Numbered from the stretch's first letter, positions 17,157 to 26,105 are shown. The stretch is DNA of 64,000 nt from Kaistia geumhonensis (GCF_030815145.1 NZ_JAUSWJ010000001.1:186001-250000); one strand, 5' to 3'. Program-made: numbers and translations. Notes: a model not told the origin generated them from the sequence alone.

Positions 17157-18155
17157 ATGAAAAAACAAGATGTTAGATACGCCTCTCGCTTCAGTGTGGC
17201 GCCCATGATGGACTGGACGGACCGCCAGTGCCGGTTCTTCCATCGCCAGCTGTCGGCGCGGGCGCTGCTCTATACGGAGATGGTCGTCGCCGACGCGGTC
17301 ATTCACGGGGATCGGGACAAGCTGCTCGGCTTCGACGCGGCGGAGCATCCCGTCGCGTTGCAGCTCGGCGGCTCCGAACCCGCCAAGCTTGCCGCGGCGG
17401 CGCGGATCGGGGCCGATTTCGGCTATGACGAGATCAATCTCAACTGCGGCTGCCCGTCCGACCGCGTGCAGTCGGGTACCTTTGGCGCCTGCCTGATGCG
17501 CGAGCCAGCGCGGGTCGCCGATTGCGTCGCGGCCATGAAGGCCGTCGTCGGCGTGCCGGTGACGGTGAAGTGCCGCATCGGCGTCGACGACCAGGACCCC
17601 GAGGCGGCGCTGGACGAGTTCGCGGACAGGGTTCTCGCGGCCGGTGCCGATGCCCTCTGGGTGCATGCGCGCAAGGCGTGGCTGCAGGGCCTGTCGCCGA
17701 AAGAGAATCGCGACATCCCGTCGCTCGACTACGACCGCGTTCGGCGGCTGAAGGCGCGGCTGCCACATATCTTCGTCGGCCTCAATGGCGGGCTGAAGAC
17801 GCTCGACGAGGCGGTGGCCGCGCTGGACGGCGTCGACGGGGTGATGCTCGGACGCGCGGCCTATCACGAGCCCGCGCTGCTCGCCTCGGTCGACCGCCTC
17901 TTCCATGGCGCGGCCGAGGATGCCGATCCGATGGCGGTGATGGAGGCGATGATCCGCCATGCCGAGCGGGAGACGGCCCGCGGCCTGCCGCTCCACCGGA
18001 TCACGCGGCACATGCTCGGCCTGTTCCACGGCCGGCCCGGCGCGCGACGCTTCCGCCAGATCCTGACGGTCGACGGGGCGAAGCGCGGCGCCGGCACCGA
18101 GGTCATGCGCGCGGCCATGGCGGCGGTGAGCGAAGCTGCGGCGATCGCCGCCTGA
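17157..18155 (+). CDS. dusA: tRNA-dihydrouridine(20/20a) synthase DusA
   Basis: 332 residues. The FMN-binding TIM barrel starts FSVAPMMDWTDR and contains INLNCGCPSDRVQ, with the catalytic Cys at about residue 99, and later IFVGLNGGL and GVMLGRAAYHEP. DusA reduces uridines in the tRNA D-loop. The first 13 codons (MKKQDVRYASRFS) are AT-rich and come from the inserted element; the native ones are stranded at 15931. The gene therefore remains intact but now depends on element-derived expression signals, possibly read-through from the DUF4238 gene 2 bases upstream. Confidence 0.95.
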   Translation: MKKQDVRYASRFSVAPMMDWTDRQCRFFHRQLSARALLYTEMVVADAVIHGDRDKLLGFDAAEHPVALQLGGSEPAKLAAAARIGADFGYDEINLNCGCPSDRVQSGTFGACLMREPARVADCVAAMKAVVGVPVTVKCRIGVDDQDPEAALDEFADRVLAAGADALWVHARKAWLQGLSPKENRDIPSLDYDRVRRLKARLPHIFVGLNGGLKTLDEAVAALDGVDGVMLGRAAYHEPALLASVDRLFHGAAEDADPMAVMEAMIRHAERETARGLPLHRITRHMLGLFHGRPGARRFRQILTVDGAKRGAGTEVMRAAMAAVSEAAAIAA

Positions 18156-18272
18156 GAGGCTTCGCCGGCATCGCCCTTTATCCCTGCCGCGCTGCACGCT
18201 ATTGAGGACGGGCGCCGCGCGCAGCGCGGCTGCCGACCGCTCACTTCCGCTTCCCCATCCGGATCCCTGGCG

Positions 18273-19256
18273 ATGACCATTCGCGGCTTCACGATCGACG
18301 GCTTCCTTCTCGCGCTGGTGGCCGTCGTCGCCTTCGCCATCATTCTTCCAGGACCAGGCGCGACCGGCGGCATCCTGCACATGAACGACGTCGCCACCTA
18401 TGGCGTCGGCGTCATCTTCTTCCTCTATGGCCTGACGCTGGCGCCGGAGAAGATGAAGGCCGGCGTCAAGCACTGGCGCATGCATCTATGCGTGCAGCTC
18501 TGCACCTTCGTGCTGTTTCCGATCATCGTGCTGCTGCTCGGGACGCCTCTGAAGGGCATGGTGCCGGAGGCGGTCTGGATCGGCTTCTTCTACATCGCCG
18601 CGCTGCCCTCGACCGTCTCGTCTTCGGTGGCGATGACCTCGCTCGCGCATGGCAATGTGCCGGCGGCGATCTTCAACGCGACGCTGTCGAGCCTGATCGG
18701 CGTTTTTGCGACGCCGCTGCTGATGGCGTGGTTCCTGGCGACCAGCGGGCTTTCGATGCCGCTCCTGCCCGTCATCGGCAAGATCGTGCTGCTCGTGCTG
18801 CTGCCGATCGTCATCGGCCAGATCGCGCGCCATTGGCTCGCCGGCTGGGCGACGCGCAACAACAAGCAGATCAAGCTCGCCGACCGCGCCATCATCCTGG
18901 CGATCGTCTACAACTCGTTCTCGGATTCGATGGTCGAGGGCGTCTGGCAGGGCCACGACGCGACGCTCATCATCGAGATCATCGTCGGCGTCATCGCGCT
19001 GTTCTTCATCATCTATTACCTAATGATGATCCCGTGCCGGCTGCTGCGCTTCGACCGGGCCGACACGGTCGCCTGCCTCTTCTGCGCGTCGAAGAAGTCA
19101 CTGGCGACCGGCGTTCCCCTGGCGCCGATCATTTTCGGCGCCAATCCTTCGCTCGGCCTCATCATCGCGCCGCTGATGCTCTACCATTTCTGCCAGCTGG
19201 TGATCGTCAGCGTGATCGCCAACCGGCAGGCGCGCCTCGCACTGGCGGAAGCCTGA
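18273..19256 (+). CDS. Bile acid:sodium symporter family transporter (SBF-like, YfeH type)
   Basis: 327 residues with about ten hydrophobic segments spread along the length, typical of the SBF-like subgroup (PF13593). YGVGVIFFLYGLTL and AALPSTVSSSVAMTSLA are characteristic stretches, and CASKKSLATGVPLAP in the C-terminal half matches the family's repeat core. It probably carries an organic anion with sodium; the substrate is unknown. Its last 50 bases overlap the converging DUF1289 gene. Confidence 0.88.
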   Translation: MTIRGFTIDGFLLALVAVVAFAIILPGPGATGGILHMNDVATYGVGVIFFLYGLTLAPEKMKAGVKHWRMHLCVQLCTFVLFPIIVLLLGTPLKGMVPEAVWIGFFYIAALPSTVSSSVAMTSLAHGNVPAAIFNATLSSLIGVFATPLLMAWFLATSGLSMPLLPVIGKIVLLVLLPIVIGQIARHWLAGWATRNNKQIKLADRAIILAIVYNSFSDSMVEGVWQGHDATLIIEIIVGVIALFFIIYYLMMIPCRLLRFDRADTVACLFCASKKSLATGVPLAPIIFGANPSLGLIIAPLMLYHFCQLVIVSVIANRQARLALAEA

Positions 19257-19428
19257 GCTCCGCCTCGCGCTTGGCGGCGAGGCGCTCCGCCAGGACCGCC
19301 ATCAGCGCCTGCCGCTCCGCGTCGCTCATGCGCATCCAGCCGGCGATCTCTTCGAGCGTGCGGCCGCAGCCCTCGCAGAGGCCGAAATCGGGATCCATCG
19401 TGCAGATGCGGACGCAGGGTGACTTCAT
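19207..19428 (-). CDS. DUF1289 domain protein
   Basis: 73 residues with the complete DUF1289 pattern: SPCVRICTMDPDFGLCEGCG and then RTLEEIAGWMRM. The four cysteines suggest a small metal-binding fold. Its ATG overlaps the cobS stop (ATGA), so it is translated with cobS. The 3' end lies inside the 3' end of the convergent transporter gene. Members are common in proteobacteria and their role is not established. Confidence 0.9.
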   Translation of the reverse strand: MKSPCVRICTMDPDFGLCEGCGRTLEEIAGWMRMSDAERQALMAVLAERLAAKREAELRLPPVRGAPAGWRSR

Positions 19429-20222
19429 CGAAAAGCGGTGAGCGCCAGGAGCACGGCAATTGCGGTCAGTTGTTCGACGGCGCCGAGCGTATCGCCGGTG
19501 TGGCCGCCGAGCCGATGCAGCGAGAAGCTCGCGAAGCTGGTCGCGACCAGCGCCGCCGCGGCGAGCGCGACGATGGCCGCGATGGGGCCGGCGGCGAGGG
19601 TTCCGGCCACGAGGCCGATGACGATCGCCGCGACCAGGGCCATGCGCAGCGTCTCCTGATCCGGCCGTCCGACGCCGCCCGCGAGTCCGTCCGGGCGGGC
19701 AGGGGGCAGCTCGGCCCAGTTGTGCACGATGGCGGCGCGGCCGAGCGATTCGGCCGTCACCAGCGCGAAGAGGCCGGCGAGCGGCGCCTCGGGCAGAAAG
19801 GCCGCGATCAGGCTGGCGCGCAGGCCCACCGACAGGATGAGCGCGAGCGCGCCATAGCTGCCGATGCGGCTGTCGCGCATGATCGAGAGCCGCGAGGCCA
19901 TATCGGAGCCGCCGCCGAGGCCGTCGGCGGTATCGGCGAGTCCGTCCTCATGCAGCGCGCCCGTCAGCAGCGCGAGGCCGGCCAGCACCACGAGAGCGGC
20001 GGCCATTGGCGGCAGCTTCAGCGCCGAGACTACGAGAAGGAGGACGCCGCCGGCGAGCCCGATCAAGCCGCCCGCGACGGGAAAGGAGCGGACGGCGCCG
20101 CGCAGATCCGCTCCATCCGTCCGCGCAAGACCGAGCCGCTCTGCCGGGATGCGCGTCAGGAAGGCGAGCGAGACGGCGACGTCCCTTGGAAATCTCCCGA
20201 ACTTTCGCTCCGTCGCGTCCAT
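19425..20222 (-). CDS. cobS: Adenosylcobinamide-GDP ribazoletransferase CobS
   Basis: 265 residues from the ATG at 20222; the frame is open to 20339 and starts at 20273 or 20339 are possible, but alignment with the usual N-terminus (DVAVSLAFLTRIP) favours the shorter one. It is an integral membrane protein with the signature HEDGLADTADGLGGG and DSRIGSYG. It joins alpha-ribazole to adenosylcobinamide-GDP in the last steps of B12 assembly. It is divergent from cobT, which makes the activated ribazole phosphate. I see no cobalamin riboswitch in the 144-base gap. Confidence 0.9.
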   Translation of the reverse strand: MDATERKFGRFPRDVAVSLAFLTRIPAERLGLARTDGADLRGAVRSFPVAGGLIGLAGGVLLLVVSALKLPPMAAALVVLAGLALLTGALHEDGLADTADGLGGGSDMASRLSIMRDSRIGSYGALALILSVGLRASLIAAFLPEAPLAGLFALVTAESLGRAAIVHNWAELPPARPDGLAGGVGRPDQETLRMALVAAIVIGLVAGTLAAGPIAAIVALAAAALVATSFASFSLHRLGGHTGDTLGAVEQLTAIAVLLALTAFR

Positions 20223-20366
20223 CACCGCCCCCGTCCGTCCGCCGCCATCACCGCTGCCATGGCCCGCCGTCATTTCCCGCCGCCTTGCGCGCGGCCCGAC
20301 GAGGGTTATAGATCGCCCGCCTGCGACCGGCCAGTTCATGGGTCGCCCCCGAGACAGAGTTCCGCC

Positions 20367-21398
20367 ATGCCCCGCTCCGCCACCGGCCTTCCCTTCGACG
20401 ATTTCCGTGCGCTTCTCGGCTCGATGCCCGGTCCCGACGCGGCCGCGGTCGCCGCCATCCGCGCCCGCGACGCCGAGCTGACGAAGCCCGCCGGCTCGCT
20501 CGGCCGCATGGAAGAGCTCGCGGAATGGCTGGGCGCCTGGCAGGGCAGGGCGCAGCCGGCGGTGCTACGGCCGCTCGTCGCCATCTTTGCCGGCAATCAC
20601 GGCGTCGCTGCCCGCGGCGTCTCCGCCTATCCGGCCAGCGTGACGCAACAGATGGTCGAGAATTTCGCGGCCGGCGGCGCGGCGATCAACCAGATCTGCA
20701 TCGCGCACGACCTCGGGCTCAAGGTGTTCGACCTCGCGCTCGACGTGCCGACCGGTGACATCACCATCGAGCCGGCGCTCGACGAGCCGGGCTGCGCGGC
20801 GACCATGGCCTTCGGCATGGAGGCGACGGCCGACGGCATCGATCTCCTCATCCTCGGCGAGATGGGGATCGGCAACACGACGGTGGCCGCGGCGCTCGCG
20901 GCAGGCCTTTTCGGCGGCAAGGGCGCGGACTGGGTCGGCCCAGGAACCGGCCTCGATGCCGAAGGGGTCGCGCACAAGGCCGCGATTGTCGATCAGGCGC
21001 TGGCGCTCAACGAGGGCTCCCTCGCGGATCCGCTCGAGGCGCTGCGCCGGCTCGGCGGGCGGGAACTCGCCGCGATCGTCGGCGCGATCCTCGCCGCGCG
21101 GATGAGCCGCATTCCGGTGATCGTCGACGGCTATGTCGCGACGGCTGCGGCGGCGGTTCTCTACCGGCTCGACCCCTCGGCGCTCGATCACTGCCAGTTC
21201 GGCCATCTCTCGGCCGAGCCGGCCCATGCGAAGCTGCTCAAACTGATGGGCAAGCGGCCGCTGCTCGATCTCGGCATGCGGCTCGGCGAGGGAACCGGCG
21301 CGGCACTCGCGGCCGGCCTCGTGAAGGCCGCGGCGCTAATCCATACGGGCATGGCGACCTTCGCGCAGGCCCATGTCGCCGGGCCTGCGGCAACCTGA
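20367..21398 (+). CDS. cobT: Nicotinate-nucleotide--dimethylbenzimidazole phosphoribosyltransferase CobT
   Basis: 343 residues from the ATG at 20367, matching the family length; the open frame upstream is antisense to cobS. Family motifs are TKPAGSLGRMEELA near the N-terminus, IFAGNHGVAARGVSAYP, EMGIGNTTVAAAL, and LDLGMRLGEGTGAALA near the C-terminus with the catalytic Glu. The enzyme transfers phosphoribose to dimethylbenzimidazole for the lower ligand of B12. It ends 4 bases before the HIT gene's stop. Confidence 0.95.
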   Translation: MPRSATGLPFDDFRALLGSMPGPDAAAVAAIRARDAELTKPAGSLGRMEELAEWLGAWQGRAQPAVLRPLVAIFAGNHGVAARGVSAYPASVTQQMVENFAAGGAAINQICIAHDLGLKVFDLALDVPTGDITIEPALDEPGCAATMAFGMEATADGIDLLILGEMGIGNTTVAAALAAGLFGGKGADWVGPGTGLDAEGVAHKAAIVDQALALNEGSLADPLEALRRLGGRELAAIVGAILAARMSRIPVIVDGYVATAAAAVLYRLDPSALDHCQFGHLSAEPAHAKLLKLMGKRPLLDLGMRLGEGTGAALAAGLVKAAALIHTGMATFAQAHVAGPAAT

Positions 21399-21402
21399 CG
21401 TC

Positions 21403-21831
21403 TCAGCCGGCCGCGAGCGCCGCCTTGAGCTTCGCGGCCTGCTCCGCCAGGACATCCGGCTTTTCCATCGTGCCGGAATGCGGCGCGAGGGCGATCCCGT
21501 CATAGCGCGGGATCACATGCACATGCAGGTGGAACACGGTCTGTCCGGCCGGCGCCTCGTTGAACTGCGCGATGAAGACACCGTCCGCCTCGAAGGCTGT
21601 CTTGGCCGCGCGCGCCAGCTTCTGCACGACCGGCAGGAGCTTCGCGAGGACCGCCGGATCGGCGTCAAGCAGATTGCGCGACGGCGCCTTGGGGAGGACC
21701 AGAAGATGGCCGGGCGATTGCGGCATCACGTCCATGAAGGCGACGGTGTCGTCGTCCTCGTAGACGCGATGCGACGGGATTTCGCCGCGCAGGATCTTCG
21801 CGAAGATGTTGCCGTCGTCATAGGCGGTCAT
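21403..21831 (-). CDS. HIT family nucleotide hydrolase/transferase
   Basis: 142 residues. The histidine triad is HLHVHVI at residues 101-107, with the middle His as nucleophile. The N-terminus NIFAKILRGEIPSHRVYEDD is typical of HinT/HIT1-type proteins. It likely hydrolyses adenosine phosphoramidates or dinucleotides. It converges with cobT. Confidence 0.93.
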   Translation of the reverse strand: MTAYDDGNIFAKILRGEIPSHRVYEDDDTVAFMDVMPQSPGHLLVLPKAPSRNLLDADPAVLAKLLPVVQKLARAAKTAFEADGVFIAQFNEAPAGQTVFHLHVHVIPRYDGIALAPHSGTMEKPDVLAEQAAKLKAALAAG

Positions 21832-21879
21832 CGGGGCCTCCCTCGGTCGCGACCTTGGTAGCGGGCGAGACCCGCCGCA

Positions 21880-23565
21880 TCAAGCGCGGCGGGGCGATGG
21901 CGCGGGCCGATTGCGCGCCGGGGCGAGGTCGATGAGGCCCGCCTCGACCAGCGTGCGGTGGAAGCGGCGCTTGCGCTCGGACGGCGTCGCGACGTAGCGG
22001 TCGCCGAGTTCCTCGATGAGGTCGAGCCGCGTCGCGGAGACCGCGTCGAGCGGCAGGCCGGCGGCCTTCAGCGCCACCGTGCCGAGCTGTGCGATGTCGA
22101 GCCGCTCCGGCAGCCCCTCGAAATCGGCCTCGAAATTCAGCGCCTCGATGGCGAAGAAGGTCTCGAACTGGCGCGGATCGTCGGGTCGTAGGTTCTGTGC
22201 CCGCTCGATCGCCCGCGACATGGTCGGCTGGTGGTCGCCATAGCGGACGATGAGCATCGGCCTTTCCGGATGGCGGGCGAGCAGGGCGGCGCGGAAGGCG
22301 GCATAGCTGTCGGCCGTCTCGCAGAGGCGCGCATAATATTCGCCATAGGTGGCATCCGGCAGCACGCTTTCGGCGATTCGGCGCTCTTCCTCATAGGTGC
22401 CGGCGGGGACGAGCCGCGTCTCGTGCGGCCCGTGATTGTAATTGGTGAGCACCATGGCGAAACGCGGCGCCGGATCGCGATCGAGGGAAGCAGAGAGGGC
22501 ACCGAGCGTCGCGGGGAAGAAGTCCGCGTCGGAATTCGTCGCCTCGAAGGCTTCGAGATCGAAGGGGGCGGGGTAGTCGTCGGAGAACACGCGCTCCTCG
22601 ACGCCGAGCCCGCCATAGAAGGCGTCGTAGCTGAGGAAGTTCCGGCGGCAGCTGGTCGCCAGCATCGAGCGATAGCCGAGCGCCGCGAGCTCCGACGGCA
22701 GCGAATGCGCGAAGCGGCCGGCACCCTTGCTGAAGAGGAAATAGCTGTCCGGTCCAAAGCTCGCGGACGAGAGGCCCGTGAGCAGGCTGAACTCGGTCTG
22801 CCACGAGCCGCCGCCATAGATATCGACATGCAGGCGGCCCGAATGGGCGCCGGGCGGCGTCAGGAAATCGGCGACGCGCTCGTCGACGGTGAGCCCATAG
22901 CTGCGCGGATCGAAGACCGACTCGTGCTGGATCACGATGATGTCGGGCCGGACCGCGCCGCGCGCCGGCAGGGGCGGGGAGAGCGGCAGGGGAACGTCGC
23001 CCACATCGAGCATGCGTAGCCCGCCCGTCGGCCACCAGCTGGCGATATCGGCCAGCGACGCCATGAAGAAGGAGAAAAGGCCTGAGCGGGCCGTGACGTC
23101 GCGACGCCAGCGCTCGGCGCCGCCGGTCGCGTAGAAGGTCGCGAAGAGGAGCGCGATGCCGAGCGCGAACAGCGCGGCGCGCTCGGAGAAGGGCAGCACC
23201 GGCCCGGCCGCCAGCGCCATCGCGGCGATGGCGGCGATGGCTAGCAGTACGGCGGCGGCGATCGTCAGCGCGGCGGTGGCGCGATACTGCTTCAGCATGA
23301 AGGGGATCGTGCCGGCGAAAGTGAGGGCGAGATCGGCGACGGCGAGCTTCATGCCGCTGTGGTGATGCTTGACGCCCGAGGCGCCGGCGATCGTCACGCC
23401 GAGAATGATCGCGAGTAGGGCCGAACGGGCAAGATCGCCGAAGAGAACCAGGAACAGCCCGACCAGCGCCGCGTAGCCGGCAAGGCCCATGGCGACGCGG
23501 CGGGGCTTCCGCTCCGTCGCCGCGACAATGGCGAGGCCGGCGAGAAGGATGTTGATGCCGTTCAT
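21880..23565 (-). CDS. Membrane sulfatase-fold phosphotransferase (LtaS/OpgB-like)
   Basis: 561 residues from the ATG that overlaps the upstream gene's stop. The first 200 residues hold about five membrane helices, followed by an extracytoplasmic alkaline-phosphatase-superfamily domain: DIIVIQHESVFDP for metal binding, GGGSWQTEFSLLTG at the nucleophile position seen in lipoteichoic-acid-synthase-like enzymes, and VRYGDHQP for the second metal. Relatives transfer phosphoglycerol or phosphoethanolamine to envelope glycans. The exact acceptor is unknown. Coupling to the FemAB-like gene and proximity to a glycerophosphodiesterase suggest envelope modification. Confidence 0.85.
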   Translation of the reverse strand: MNGINILLAGLAIVAATERKPRRVAMGLAGYAALVGLFLVLFGDLARSALLAIILGVTIAGASGVKHHHSGMKLAVADLALTFAGTIPFMLKQYRATAALTIAAAVLLAIAAIAAMALAAGPVLPFSERAALFALGIALLFATFYATGGAERWRRDVTARSGLFSFFMASLADIASWWPTGGLRMLDVGDVPLPLSPPLPARGAVRPDIIVIQHESVFDPRSYGLTVDERVADFLTPPGAHSGRLHVDIYGGGSWQTEFSLLTGLSSASFGPDSYFLFSKGAGRFAHSLPSELAALGYRSMLATSCRRNFLSYDAFYGGLGVEERVFSDDYPAPFDLEAFEATNSDADFFPATLGALSASLDRDPAPRFAMVLTNYNHGPHETRLVPAGTYEEERRIAESVLPDATYGEYYARLCETADSYAAFRAALLARHPERPMLIVRYGDHQPTMSRAIERAQNLRPDDPRQFETFFAIEALNFEADFEGLPERLDIAQLGTVALKAAGLPLDAVSATRLDLIEELGDRYVATPSERKRRFHRTLVEAGLIDLAPARNRPAPSPRRA

Positions 23566-24818
23566 GCGTCGCTTGCCTTGAAGGGTGAATGCTCGTCCAG
23601 AAAGGCGTGCTCTGCCGCAACGGCCTCCCGCTCGCGCCTCAGATAATCGGCGACGGCGGCACGGAAGTTTCGGTCGGCGATCCAGTGCGCCGAGCGGGTG
23701 ATCACGGGCCGATAGCCGCGCGCCAGCTTGTGCTCGCCCTGCGCACCCGCCTCGACCCGCGGCAGGCGATGCGCGATCGCCCATTCGACGGCCTGATGAT
23801 AGCAGATCTCGAAATGCAGGAACGGCACCTCCTCAACGGCGCCCCAGTAGCGGCCGTAAAGCGCGTCGGAGCCGATGAGGTTGAGCGCGCCGGCGATCCG
23901 CCTGCCGCCGCGCCGCGCGAAGATGAGCAACACGCGGTCGGCCATCGCGGCGCCGAGCAGCGAGAAGAAGCGGCGGTTGAGATAGGGCCGGCCCCACTTT
24001 CGCGCGCCAGTGTCATGATAGAAATCGAAGAAGGCGTCCCAGGCCGCCTCGTCGATGTCGCGGCCGGTGACGATCTCGACCTCGATGCCACCCGCCAGCG
24101 CGTCGCGGCGCTCGCGACGGATCGTCTTGCGCTTCTGCGAGGTGAGCGCGTCGAGAAAATCCTGGAAGTCGCGATAGCCCGGATTGTCGAACTGGAACTG
24201 CTGGTCGGCACGCCCGAGGAATCCGGCGCCTTCGAGAACCGCCGCGTCCTCTTCGACGAGAAACGTCGCGTGGACGGAAGAGGCCCCGGCGCGCCGCGCG
24301 AGTTCGCAAAGGCCCGCCGCGAGGGTCTCGCGCGCGACCGGGCTCGCATCGGGACGGGTCAGCAGGCGGCGGCCGGTCGCCGGCGTGAACGGCACCGAGA
24401 CCTGGAGCTTCGGATAGTAGCTGCCGCCCGCGCGCTCATACGCATCGGCCCAGCCGTGGTCGAAGACATATTCCCCCATCGAATGGGTCTTCTCGTAGCA
24501 GGGCACGACCGCCTCGGGCACGCCGGCTGCATCTTCGAGCACGAGATGGCGCGCCTGCCATCCGGAGCGCGCCACGGCGCAGCCGGCTGCTTCCAGGCAG
24601 CGCAGGAAATCATGCGCGATGAAGGGGTTGTAGGGCTGAGGCAGCGGGTCGCCACCGCCGCTGTCTGCGCGAAGCGCCCGCAGGGTCGCGCCGACATCCT
24701 CGCCGAGCGGGCGAACGGAATCCCATCCCGGATTGGCGCAGCCGTCCCAGGCGGCACGCTCGATCTCGGTCAACGATGAGAGAACGGTGAGGCGCGCGTG
24801 GGTTGCGCTCATCGGCAC
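23562..24818 (-). CDS. FemAB-like/GNAT-fold protein (DUF482, PF04339)
   Basis: 418 residues from a GTG (24818) with AGGA 6 bases upstream; an ATG six bases later is an alternative. Diagnostic stretches are NPFIAHDFLRCLE, YEKTHSMGEYVFDHGWADAYERAG split in two, and EAGAQGEHKLARGYRP near the C-terminus. The family has two tandem GNAT-like domains and is grouped with FemAB-type aminoacyl or acyl transferases, but its substrate is unknown. It is translationally coupled (ATGA) to the membrane sulfatase downstream, so the two may act together on an envelope polymer. Confidence 0.85.
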   Translation of the reverse strand: MPMSATHARLTVLSSLTEIERAAWDGCANPGWDSVRPLGEDVGATLRALRADSGGGDPLPQPYNPFIAHDFLRCLEAAGCAVARSGWQARHLVLEDAAGVPEAVVPCYEKTHSMGEYVFDHGWADAYERAGGSYYPKLQVSVPFTPATGRRLLTRPDASPVARETLAAGLCELARRAGASSVHATFLVEEDAAVLEGAGFLGRADQQFQFDNPGYRDFQDFLDALTSQKRKTIRRERRDALAGGIEVEIVTGRDIDEAAWDAFFDFYHDTGARKWGRPYLNRRFFSLLGAAMADRVLLIFARRGGRRIAGALNLIGSDALYGRYWGAVEEVPFLHFEICYHQAVEWAIAHRLPRVEAGAQGEHKLARGYRPVITRSAHWIADRNFRAAVADYLRREREAVAAEHAFLDEHSPFKASDA

Positions 24819-24885
24819 GGGTCATCCTGCGGCGGGAGGCCGACTGCAAATCTAGGCGTCGGGGCGGCTTTTGGAAGGGCCGCGC

Positions 24886-25632
24886 TCAGGCGTCGGGATC
24901 GAAGCCCTCGAAGGTGATCTGATCGGCGACCCGGCGCGCCTTCTCGCGGTCGGCCGGCGTGCGGATGGTCCAGGTGATCAGCGGTCGTCCGATGGCCCGC
25001 AGCACCGAAGTCGCGAGGGTCGGCAGGCCGTGGATGTCGTAGGAGACGAAGGCGGCGCCGACCCGCGGCACATCGAGGACGTGCCGCAGCCGCCGCCGCT
25101 TCGTCGCCGGCAGGAAGCCCCAGTCGTTCAGATCGGTGTAGCGGTCGGCGACGATGCCGCGCGGGATCTGCGGCGTGAGCCGCTGCATGGCGGCCATGGA
25201 GTCGGGATCGAAGGACATGACCACCACGGGACCGTCATAGCCGGCGAGGATCGGCGCCGCCGCCTCTTCCAGCTTCCGGTTGCCCGAGAAATCGCTCTTC
25301 AGCTCCAGCACCAGCGGTACCGCGCCGGCGACCGTCGCGAGCAGTTCGCCGAGCGTCGGCACGCGGTCGCTGCCGCTGCGGAAATCGAGCGACTTGAGGG
25401 CCGAAAGACTGAAGCCGTCGACACGGCCGGTCCCCTCGAGGACCCGGTCGACCGTATCGTCATGGAAGACGACCACCGCGCCGTCCGCCGAAAGCTGCAG
25501 GTCGACCTCGATCGCGAAGCGATGCTCCACCGCCGCGCGGACGGCCGAGAGCGTGTTCTCCACGCGGCCTGCGGCGGCATCGTGGTAGCCGCGATGGGCG
25601 ATCGGACGCGCGGTCAGCCAGGCGGGAGCCAT
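24886..25632 (-). CDS. Glycerophosphodiester phosphodiesterase (UgpQ-like)
   Basis: 248 residues, cytoplasmic type without signal. The PI-PLC-like TIM barrel has the catalytic PIAHRGYHD, then GRVENTLSAV and EVDLQLSADGAVVVFHDD for metal and second catalytic His, and LELKSD. It cleaves glycerophosphodiesters to glycerol 3-phosphate and alcohol. The start at 25632 lies 11 bases after the ridA stop, so the two are likely co-transcribed. The longer frame to 25899 overlaps ridA and was rejected. Confidence 0.93.
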   Translation of the reverse strand: MAPAWLTARPIAHRGYHDAAAGRVENTLSAVRAAVEHRFAIEVDLQLSADGAVVVFHDDTVDRVLEGTGRVDGFSLSALKSLDFRSGSDRVPTLGELLATVAGAVPLVLELKSDFSGNRKLEEAAAPILAGYDGPVVVMSFDPDSMAAMQRLTPQIPRGIVADRYTDLNDWGFLPATKRRRLRHVLDVPRVGAAFVSYDIHGLPTLATSVLRAIGRPLITWTIRTPADREKARRVADQITFEGFDPDA

Positions 25633-25643
25633 ACGGTGCGTCC

Positions 25644-26105
25644 TCAGGCGATCTCGATGATCGCTTCCACCTCGACGGCGACGCCGAAGGGTAGGCCACC
25701 GACGCCGACCGCCGAACGGGCGTGGCGGCCCTTCTCGTCGAAGATCTCGACCATGAAATCCGACGCGCCGTTGACGACCTTCGGCTGATCGGTGAAGGCG
25801 GGCGTGCCGTTCACGAAGCCGGTGAGCTTCACAATCCGCGCGACGCGGTCGAGATCGCCGAGGGCGGCGCGCGCCTGCGCCAGGATGTTGATCGCGCAAA
25901 GCCTGGCCGCGGCCCGGCCTTCCTCGATGCCGAACTCCTCGCCGAGCTTGCCGACATAATCGACACCGTTCGGGCCGACCGGGATCTGGCCGGAGATGTA
26001 GAGCATTCCCCGGCTTTCGACGAAGGGAACATAGTTGGCGGCTGGCGCGGCCGGCTGCGGCAGCGTGATGCCGAGCGAGGCGAGGCGGGCTTCGATGGCG
26101 CTCAT
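25644..26105 (-). CDS. RidA family protein (YjgF/YER057c/UK114)
   Basis: 153 residues from the ATG at 26105. It belongs to the YjgH/YjgF-like branch, with the N-terminal IEARLASLGITLPQPAAPAANYVPFVESRG, here quoted in part as ARLASLGITLPQP, and the core ISGQIP, a LAQARAALGDLDRV helix and RSAVGVGGLPFGVAVEVEA in which the usual substrate Arg is present (ARSAVG). RidA enzymes deaminate reactive enamines/imines. It is the first gene of a pair with the glycerophosphodiesterase. Confidence 0.9.
   Translation of the reverse strand: MSAIEARLASLGITLPQPAAPAANYVPFVESRGMLYISGQIPVGPNGVDYVGKLGEEFGIEEGRAAARLCAINILAQARAALGDLDRVARIVKLTGFVNGTPAFTDQPKVVNGASDFMVEIFDEKGRHARSAVGVGGLPFGVAVEVEAIIEIA

Larger units (their letters stand above)
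15958..17217. mobile_element. Small dusA-integrated element or remnant
   Basis: Perfect 22-bp direct repeats (15958-15979 and 17196-17217, both GTGGCGCCCATGATGGACTGGA) bound a 1216-bp insert that is visibly less GC-rich than its surroundings. The repeat is coding sequence of dusA, a known target of site-specific integrases. The insert carries one DUF4238 gene, a 7-bp stem hairpin with a CGAA loop at 16111-16128, and a new 5' end for dusA, but no integrase. It is either a deletion remnant of a larger island or an element mobilised in trans. Confidence 0.78.

Noticed and set aside
20223-20366. Possible cobalamin riboswitch between cobS and cobT
   Set aside because: No B12-box-like sequence is visible and the gap is too short for a full riboswitch plus two promoters.
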